A stretch of DNA of 64,000 nucleotides, taken from Salinirarus marinus. GTDB lineage: Archaea > Halobacteriota > Halobacteria > Halobacteriales > Haloferacaceae. The notes below the pieces were generated by a model, which was not told the DNA's origin, ran no database searches, and was given only the letters and a program-made list of their open reading frames with translations. Position numbers and translations under genes: made by a program. Within the stretch, counting starts at the first letter, position 1. The number at the start of each line of letters is the position of its first letter. Below, in pieces: positions 58,376-64,000 of the stretch. Location: positions 2,712,271-2,776,270 of the forward strand of contig CP132292.1 in the NCBI GenBank assembly GCA_030734185.1, read 5' to 3'.

Positions 58376-60235
58376 TTAGACGCCGAAGTGGACGGCGATA
58401 CCGAACGTGACCACGACTGCCAACAGGAGTTGCAGCGGTGCACCGACGCGCAGGTAGTCCGTGAACTTGTAGCCACCCGGTCCGTACACCATGAGATTCG
58501 TCTGATAGCCGATGGGCGTCATGAACGCCGCGGAGGCAGCGAACATCACGGCTAGCAGGAACGAGAACGGTTCGCCCCCGATTCGAACGGCCGTATCGAC
58601 GGCGATGGGTATCATGAGGACGACGCTGGCGACCGGCGTGATGATGTTGGCCAACAGCCCCGTGAGGACGTAGAAGAGCCCGAGGACTGCGAGGACAGGG
58701 AGGACGTCGGCACTGTTGACGAGGATGGCAGCGATGAACTCTGCGCCGCCCGTCCGCTGCATGGCGAGCCCGAGTGGGAGGACACCGGCGAGGAGGAACA
58801 CGATGTTCCAACTCACGGCGTCGTAGGCGTCCGAGGGGGTGAGACAGCCGGTGACGACCATCGCGAAGACGCCGCCGAGTGCGGCGATGACGATGGGGAC
58901 CAGTCCGAGTGCGGCCACGCCGATGACTGCGACCATGATACCGATCGCAACGGGCGTCTTCGGACTCAGCGGTGCGACGGAACCTTCGTCTGCATCCGGT
59001 TCGAGGACCGGTAGCTTCTGTTCCGGAACGTGCGTGATCGAGATATCGCCCCGTTCCTGCAGAAACTCCGCGTCGTCCAGCGTCGTGTACAGTAACAGCG
59101 TATCGCCCGCCTCGAACTCGATCGTGCCGATATCGTCGTGAAGCAGTTCCCCGCCACGGAGCACCGCGAGCACTGTCGAATCGAACTGGTCTTCGATGTC
59201 CGACTCGGCCACCGTCTCCCCGACGAGACGGGAATCGGGGAGGAGCATCCCCTCGACGAGGGTGCTGTTCTCGGTGACCAGGTCGTCCGCGGACACCTCC
59301 TCGCGGACGAGTTGCCGGAGGCCGTACCGTTCGGTGAGGCGGTTCGTCGTCTGTAGCGTCGCCCGCACCGTGAGCGTGTCCCCCGGTTCGAACGCCTGGT
59401 CCGACGCCTGGGCGGGGAACGACTCCCCGTCCCGATCGAGTTGCAGCAGGTCGACCTCGTGTTCGAAATCCGTCTCGAACTCTTGGAGGACGTCGTCGAT
59501 TCGGCGGCCGACGAGCGGAGAGTCGTCGACGACGGCGAGCCGTGCCAGACGGTTGTCGAGGTCGAACTCTTCGGTGAGGTCCTCGCCCGGTTCGACGCGT
59601 GCTGGCGTGAGCCGCCGCCCGATAGTCATGAGGTAGACCGCGCCGACGAGGAACACGACGACTCCGAGCGGCGTGAATTCGAACATCCCGATCGGGCCCC
59701 GTCCCGGGAGCTGGCGGGCGAAGTCGCTCGCGAGGATGTTCGTCGAGGTGCCGATGAGCGTGAGCGTCCCGCCGAGCATCGCCGCGTAGGAGAGCGGGAG
59801 GAGGAGCTTCGAGGGTGATATCCGAGCGCGTTCGGCCAGCCCCGTTATCATCGGGATGAACACCGCGACGACGGGCGTGTTGTTGACGACGCCCGCTGCG
59901 ATGCCCGTGGTTCCGACAGTGGCTCCGAGCAATCGGGTTTCGTCCCCTCTAGTGAGTCGAGCCAGATAGACGCCGAGGCGTTCGACGACGCCAGTCCGTT
60001 GCACGCCTTCGCTCAGGATGTACATCGCCACGATGGTAATCGTCGCGGGGCTCGCGAACCCGGTGATCGCATCCTGTGCTGGAACGCCGGTGAACGGCTT
60101 GAGAACAGCCAGCGAAACGAGGACGCCGATCGCCGTGATGTCGTTCGGGATGAGTTCCGTCACGAACAGCACGAGCGCAACGAGGATCAGCCCGAACACG
60201 ACCAGCATTCCTGTCGTGACCGCCGGCAGCGCCAT
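58376..60235 (-). CDS. SLC13-family permease with two TrkA-C domains, second copy
   Basis: 619 residues, the same plan as the gene at 43.4 kb: membrane half, two TrkA-C domains (FEHEVDLLQLDRDGESFPA; FDSTVLAVLRGGELLHDD), membrane half. Motifs LIGTSTNILASDFARQ and FMTPIGYQTNLMVYGPGGYKFTDYLRVG are retained. Predicted sodium- or proton-coupled anion symporter. ATG 60235 (MALPAVTTG) gives the usual start; longer frames run into the tRNA-proximal region. Confidence 0.9.
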   Translation of the reverse strand: MALPAVTTGMLVVFGLILVALVLFVTELIPNDITAIGVLVSLAVLKPFTGVPAQDAITGFASPATITIVAMYILSEGVQRTGVVERLGVYLARLTRGDETRLLGATVGTTGIAAGVVNNTPVVAVFIPMITGLAERARISPSKLLLPLSYAAMLGGTLTLIGTSTNILASDFARQLPGRGPIGMFEFTPLGVVVFLVGAVYLMTIGRRLTPARVEPGEDLTEEFDLDNRLARLAVVDDSPLVGRRIDDVLQEFETDFEHEVDLLQLDRDGESFPAQASDQAFEPGDTLTVRATLQTTNRLTERYGLRQLVREEVSADDLVTENSTLVEGMLLPDSRLVGETVAESDIEDQFDSTVLAVLRGGELLHDDIGTIEFEAGDTLLLYTTLDDAEFLQERGDISITHVPEQKLPVLEPDADEGSVAPLSPKTPVAIGIMVAVIGVAALGLVPIVIAALGGVFAMVVTGCLTPSDAYDAVSWNIVFLLAGVLPLGLAMQRTGGAEFIAAILVNSADVLPVLAVLGLFYVLTGLLANIITPVASVVLMIPIAVDTAVRIGGEPFSFLLAVMFAASAAFMTPIGYQTNLMVYGPGGYKFTDYLRVGAPLQLLLAVVVTFGIAVHFGV

Positions 60236-60786
60236 GATGTCGACACTCTCTCCGTTATGAAAAGGCCTCCGTTGGTCGCGGCGGTCGTTTTGGCGAATCA
60301 GGTGTCGGTAGCAGTGTCTGTAACCGTCCGTGACTCCCACTACTCGTCGATCGAGCGTGTATCGGTGACACTCCCCCGGGAACGGTTATCGCCGACGGCG
60401 GTGAAGGATACGCCTCCATACCGGGTCCCGTCAGGCCGAGAATCGACGTCAGGAGTACGCTCCCGAAGCGGACGTGGGCGTGGCCGCGTTCGAAGACGAA
60501 GCAGGAGCACACCGTTGGCGATCCCGCCATCGCGACGCCTACCGCCTTTTCGGGTGCCAACTCCCATCGAGATTCGGATTCGTGACCCCGATCGAGAAAA
60601 CAGCGGCTTCAGGCGCCGTGTGTCGTGCATCCGTCGGCACAGAACCGTGAAAACTGTGGATGGGCCCTGCCGGATTTGAACCTCGGTCACACCCGTTCGC
60701 TCGCTCCGCTCTCTCACCTCTCGTTCCCTGCTTCAAATCCTCTCGACCGAACGATTCACTGCTCACTGACGTTCGCAGGAAATCGA
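60236..60786. other. Gene-poor interval before tRNA-CAT
   Basis: 551 bp. The minus strand near 60255-60560 has a weakly membrane-like reading frame (FGSVLLTSILGLTGPGM), perhaps a decayed gene, but no convincing start or length. The right end contains a copy of the neighbouring tRNA's 3' end (see repeat entry). No other feature seen. Confidence 0.35.
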
Positions 60787-60808
60787 TGGGCCCTGCCGGA
60801 TTTGAACC
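60659..60808 (-). repeat. 24-bp direct repeat of a tRNA 3' end
   Basis: The 24 bp at 60785-60808, which include the acceptor and T-arm end of the tRNA-CAT gene (GGGCCCTGCCGGATTTGAAC core), recur exactly at 60659-60682, 126 bp away on the 3' side of the tRNA. Such copies are the hallmark of att sites left by integrase-mediated insertion. Confidence 0.85.
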
Positions 60809-60861
60809 AACGACCACTCGGTTATGAGCCGAGCGCTCTCACCAGACTGAGCTAAGGGCCC
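60787..60861 (-). tRNA. tRNA with CAT anticodon (elongator Met or Ile2)
   Basis: 75 nt. Acceptor GGGCCCT/AGGGCCC with A73, D-arm TAGCTCAGTCTGGTGAGAGC, anticodon stem CTCGG/CCGAG enclosing CTCATAA (anticodon CAT), T-arm GTTGGTTCAAATCCGGC. Acceptor and anticodon do not separate Met from Ile2 with certainty; the presence of tiaS shows the genome must contain a CAT tRNA-Ile2. Confidence 0.9.
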
Positions 60862-61199
60862 TCGTCGTCTCCTACCGGTGGCGCGCCCTTTAGCATTGCT
60901 CCTTCCGATCGGTCGATTCCGTCGCGTCCGCCGTTCGGAGACGGAGCGCCTCACGGGACATTGTCGCGGAGAAGCGCCGTCACCGAACTACGTTCGATGG
61001 GCCGTCAAATGCAATTCGACGCCGTCGCCAGGACTCGAACTCGTCGAGACGGTTCGGGTCGCTCGATAGCTCACGGCTCCGCCGTTCGTCTCTCGCTCCC
61101 CGACTGCGACTCGCCTGCCCGAGTCCTGGCGGTGCCTGCTCGCGACAGATTCTGTCGCTCGGAGACGGAATTCCTCGCGGGAGGATCGTCGCAGAGAAG
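60862..61199. other. Interval between the two tRNA genes with tRNA-derived repeats
   Basis: 338 bp without a gene. It carries a 21-bp copy of the tRNA-Asn 3' end at 61020-61040 (GCCGTCGCCAGGACTCGAAC core), exactly 180 bp from the original at 61200-61220. A third, shorter copy of the flank, GAGAAGCGCCGTC, lies at 60969-60981 and matches 61194-61206. Surrounding GGAGACGGA...CCTC sequence is also imperfectly repeated. Confidence 0.75.
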
Positions 61200-61272
61200 C
61201 GCCGTCGCCAGGACTCGAACCTGGGACCACCTCGTTAACAGCGAGGCGCTCTACCAGCTGAGCTACGACGGC
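61200..61272 (-). tRNA. tRNA-Asn(GTT)
   Basis: 73 nt. Acceptor GCCGTCG/CGACGGC with G73, D-arm TAGCTCAGCTGGTAGAGC, anticodon stem CCTCG/CGAGG enclosing CTGTTAA (anticodon GTT), T-arm CCAGGTTCGAGTCCTGG. No intron. Confidence 0.95.
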
Positions 61273-61382
61273 CCGTCGTTCGCACCCGTTCGTAGAGGGA
61301 GTTATTTGATAGGGCTTTCGTTTTTCCGCCGACGGGGCGCTGACACCGACATTCTTTCGCCGCGCCGGCCCCAGTCGCGACC

Positions 61383-62732
61383 ATGAGCGACCTCGACAGC
61401 GTCGCGGCGAAAGTCCGCGACCGAGTGACGCCGGACGCGGCCGAGCGCGAGCGACTGAACGCCGCCGCCGCGGACGTCGTCGACCGCGTCAGGGACGCCG
61501 TCGCCGACCTCCCGGTCGACGCGGACGTCCTTCAGGTGGGGAGCACCGCCCGCGGAACCTGGCTCCCCGAGGACCGAGACATCGACGTGTTCGTGCGTTT
61601 CCCGGCCGACGTCGACCGCGAGTCGCTCGAAGCGTACGGCCTCCGGGTCGGGCGGGCGGCCCTCCCGAACCCCCGCGAGGAGTTCGCGGAACATCCGTAC
61701 GTGACCGGCACCTTCGAGGGCTACGACGTCGATATCGTCCCCTGTTACGACGTCGCGTCGGCGACGGACATCCAGTCGGCGGTCGACCGGACGCCGTTCC
61801 ACAACGAGTATCTCCGCGAGCGACTCGACGACGACCTCGCGGCCGACGTGCGCCTGTTCAAGCAGTTCCTCACCGGCATCGGGGCCTACGGGAGCGACCT
61901 CCGAACCCGCGGCTTCTCCGGCTACCTCACCGAACTGCTCGTCCTCGAATACGGCGACTTCGTCTCGCTGATGGAGGCCGTCGCCGACTGGCAACCGCCG
62001 GTCCGATTCGACCCCGCGGATCACGGGACGGAGTCGTTCGACGACCCGCTCGTGGTCGTCGATCCGACGGACCCGACGCGCAACGTCGCCGCCGTCTGCT
62101 CGGCGGAGAACGTCGCCCGTCTCCAGCATTACGCCCGCGACCTCCTCGCCGATCCGCGGGCGTCGCTGTTCACGCCCGACGAGGCCGCGCCGCTGTCGGC
62201 GGCCGAGATACGGAACCACCTCGACCGGCGCGGCACCACGCCCGTCGCCGTCGTCTTCGAGACGCCCGACCTCGTCGAGGACCAGCTCTACCCGCAACTG
62301 CGCCGATCGCTTTCCGGCGTCGCGTCCGAACTCGATCGCCGGGGATTCGAGCCGATTCGATCGGCCACGTTCGCCGATTCGCGCTCCGTGCTGTTCGTCG
62401 AGTTGGCCGTCGCCGCTCTGCCGACGATACGACGACACGAGGGCCCGCCCGTGAGCGTCCGGCAACACGCCGCCGGGTTCTACGACACCTACGCCGACGC
62501 CGACGTCTACGGCCCGTTCCTCGACGGCGACCGGTACGTGGTCGAACGCGACCGCGAGTTCACGTCGGCACGGGCGTTGCTGGAGAGCGACGCCATCTTC
62601 GACGTCGCCCTCGGTACACACGTCGAGGACGCCCTCGAGTCGGAGTACGAGGTGCTCGTCGGGGAAGCGGTGGCGACGCTGGCCGAGGAGTTCGGTCGCG
62701 AACTCGGACGCTACTTCGACCCGAGACCGTGA
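61383..62732 (+). CDS. cca: CCA-adding tRNA nucleotidyltransferase (class I)
   Basis: 449 residues. Adds CCA to tRNA 3' ends. The nucleotidyltransferase signature LQVGSTARGTWLPEDRDIDVFVRF contains the GS and D-x-D catalytic motif; VDIVPCYDV gives the third acid. Central domain FLTGIGAYGSDLRTRGFSGYLTELLVL and the C-terminal tail are typical of archaeal class I enzymes. Start MSDLDSVAAKVRDRV. It follows two tRNA genes that lack an encoded CCA. Convergent 22-bp overlap with the deacetylase gene end. Confidence 0.96.
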   Translation: MSDLDSVAAKVRDRVTPDAAERERLNAAAADVVDRVRDAVADLPVDADVLQVGSTARGTWLPEDRDIDVFVRFPADVDRESLEAYGLRVGRAALPNPREEFAEHPYVTGTFEGYDVDIVPCYDVASATDIQSAVDRTPFHNEYLRERLDDDLAADVRLFKQFLTGIGAYGSDLRTRGFSGYLTELLVLEYGDFVSLMEAVADWQPPVRFDPADHGTESFDDPLVVVDPTDPTRNVAAVCSAENVARLQHYARDLLADPRASLFTPDEAAPLSAAEIRNHLDRRGTTPVAVVFETPDLVEDQLYPQLRRSLSGVASELDRRGFEPIRSATFADSRSVLFVELAVAALPTIRRHEGPPVSVRQHAAGFYDTYADADVYGPFLDGDRYVVERDREFTSARALLESDAIFDVALGTHVEDALESEYEVLVGEAVATLAEEFGRELGRYFDPRP

Positions 62733-63726
62733 AGCGTGCGGACCTTCCGGAGGAGTTCGTCGGTCGTCTCGTTCGGGTCCTCGCCGTTCTCGACGGCGGC
62801 GCGCCCGTCGAACGTCTCGTGGACCATCGCCACGCCCTCCGAGAGCGTGTCGAGGCCGTATCCTCCTTCGAGCACGAACGAGAGGGCGGCGTCCGTCTCG
62901 TCACAGATCGCTCGCACGCGGTCGGTCAGGAGGGCGTACCCCTCCGTCGAGACGCGCATCCGTGAGATGGGATCGTGGCGGTGGGCGTCGAACCCGGCGC
63001 TCACGACGAACAGGTCGGGGTCGAATCGCTCGACGGCCGGCGCGATGGCGTCGTCGAAAGTGTGGAGGTAGTCCGCGTCGCCGGCCCCCGCGCTCAGCGG
63101 GACGTTCATCGTCGCCCCCTCGCCCGCGCCGGATCCGCGTTCCTCCACGTCGCCGGTCCCGGGGTAGAGGCCGTCCTCGTGGATCGAGGCGTAGAAGACG
63201 TCCGGGCGGTCCTCGAAGACGTCCTGGGTGCCGTTGCCGTGGTGGACGTCCCAGTCGAAGATGGCCACCCGGTCGACGCCGTGGTGGTCGATAGCGTGCT
63301 GGGCCGCGACGGCGGCGTTGTTGAAAAAAACAAAAGCCCATGGCGTCGTCCTCGACGGCGTGGTGGCCCGGGGGGGCGGCCGAGGGCGAACGGCGTCTTC
63401 CGGCCGTCGTCGCCCGCGAGCGCTCGTTCGGCCGCCCACTGGGCGAGGCCGGCGGCCATCATCGCCGCGTCCCAGGTCTCCTCGCTGGCGACGGTGTCCG
63501 GGTCCCAGTTGCCGCCGCCACGGTCGCAGAACTCGCGCACTTCCTCGACGTACGACGGGTCGTGAACGGCGGCTACAGCGTCCGCCGTCGCGGGGTCTGA
63601 CTCGACGTATTCGACGCCGTGACGGCGGGTGAGTTGCCGACGAATCGCTCGCAGACGGTCCGCGGTCTCCGGGTGTCGATCGCCCGTATCGTGTTCCAGA
63701 CAGGTGTCGCTGTAGCCGAATCTCAT
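62711..63726 (-). pseudogene. Histone deacetylase family gene with two frameshifts
   Basis: Together the frames encode a full-length class II-like deacetylase: MRFGYSDTCLEHDTGDRHPE at the start, then the zinc-site FDWDVHHGNGTQDVF and SAGFDAHRHDP. The frame breaks after LGRPPG (an extra C in GGGCC near 63370) where HHAVEDDAMGFCFF should continue, and again at a run of seven T (63324-63330) where six would restore FFNNAAV. Each break is one extra base in or beside a homopolymer, so sequencing error is a real alternative to a true pseudogene. The gene abuts the histone gene (stop TAG then ATG) as one operon. Confidence 0.88.
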
Positions 63727-64000
63727 CTATTCGAAGAGCGCGAAGTACGTCTCGATGTCCTCGGCTTGGATCGTCCGCCGGTCGGCGTGTCGCGCCAGTT
63801 TCGCCGCCGCCGAGGCCACGTTGTCGGCGTAATCCTCGAGGATGTCCGCCAGTGCGATGCGCGCGTCCATCGAGACGCGGTACCGGTCGTCGATGTCGAG
63901 CCGTGCGATGCGGTCGATCGGAGCGACCGGGAGTTCGAGCGTCGAGCGGTCGACCACTTGCTCGACGCCGAAGTCGGCGGCCATCAGCGTCTTTCGACCC
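63727..64000 (-). CDS. Haloarchaeal histone, C-terminal part (partial)
   Basis: The frame continues beyond the window edge. The visible 91 residues begin RKTLMAADFGVEQVVD, the end of a first histone fold (haloarchaeal histones hold two fused folds). The second fold follows: ELPVAPIDRIARLDIDDRYRVSMDARIALADIL and HADRRTIQAEDIETYF. It binds DNA in chromatin; in haloarchaea it may act more as a regulator. Ends one base before the deacetylase ATG. Confidence 0.93.
   Translation of the reverse strand, partial: GRKTLMAADFGVEQVVDRSTLELPVAPIDRIARLDIDDRYRVSMDARIALADILEDYADNVASAAAKLARHADRRTIQAEDIETYFALFE

Noticed and set aside
60255-60717. Minus-strand frames between the permease and tRNA-CAT, one slightly hydrophobic
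   Set aside because: No good start, overlapping frames of similar quality, and the right end is a tRNA fragment; not enough for a gene call.

Overview
This 64-kb window is a chromosomal segment of a halophilic archaeon (class Halobacteria). The proteins are strongly acidic, GC content is high with G/C-ending codons, and TATA boxes often sit about 25-30 bp before start codons (leaderless transcripts). The gene set is archaeal: CDP-archaeol synthase, thermosome, TiaS, ribosomal L40e, Rpa3/Rpap, GfcR, an archaeal CCA-adding enzyme and a histone. The histone/histone-deacetylase pair resembles the arrangement I recall from Haloferax, so a Haloferacales member is plausible; the species cannot be named from sequence alone.

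Region 1 (1-35.8 kb) is core chromosome: riboflavin, branched-chain amino acid, pyrimidine, proline, threonine, phenylalanine and histidine metabolism, citrate synthase, LeuRS, thermosome and Hsp20, the Rpa3-Rpap3 single-strand-binding operon, a DEAD/DEAH helicase, several regulators, many small conserved haloarchaeal proteins, and tRNA-Ser(GGA) and tRNA-His(GTG). Genes are tightly packed, with many 1-4 nt overlaps. Decay is limited to a frameshifted MFS remnant near 12 kb and a 540-bp gene-free stretch with a strong hairpin beside it.

Region 2 (35.8-38.8 kb), after tRNA-His, is a small accessory patch: a type IV pilin-like surface protein with a PKD domain, a metallophosphoesterase and two mini-genes. 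Region 3 (38.8-45.2 kb) returns to housekeeping genes: an M50-CBS protease, cupin, TRAM protein, L40e, MBL hydrolase, DUF99, uracil-DNA glycosylase and an SLC13/TrkA-C permease.

Region 4 (45.35-55 kb) is the most interesting part. tRNA-Pro(TGG) is followed by a mini zinc-finger gene and a very large primase/helicase-like replication protein, probably the remains of an integrated element. A 185-bp leader and a large type I-like CRISPR array come next. The array has 62 repeats of 30 bp, is interrupted by a 1.18-kb island carrying a complete VapB-VapC toxin-antitoxin pair plus a truncated gene, and then resumes for 6 more repeats. Repeats 1-45 (leader-proximal) carry GATGGACCC; repeats 46-62 and the six beyond the island carry GACGAACCC. 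Two spacers are duplicated. No cas gene lies in the window.

Region 5 (55-64 kb) holds a second M50-CBS protease and a second SLC13/TrkA-C permease (paralogues of those in region 3), a DUF3604/PHP-type hydrolase, tRNA-CAT (Met or Ile2) and tRNA-Asn(GTT), each with a partial copy of its own 3' end downstream, the CCA-adding enzyme, and a histone/histone-deacetylase operon in which the deacetylase reading frame is broken twice in homopolymer runs.
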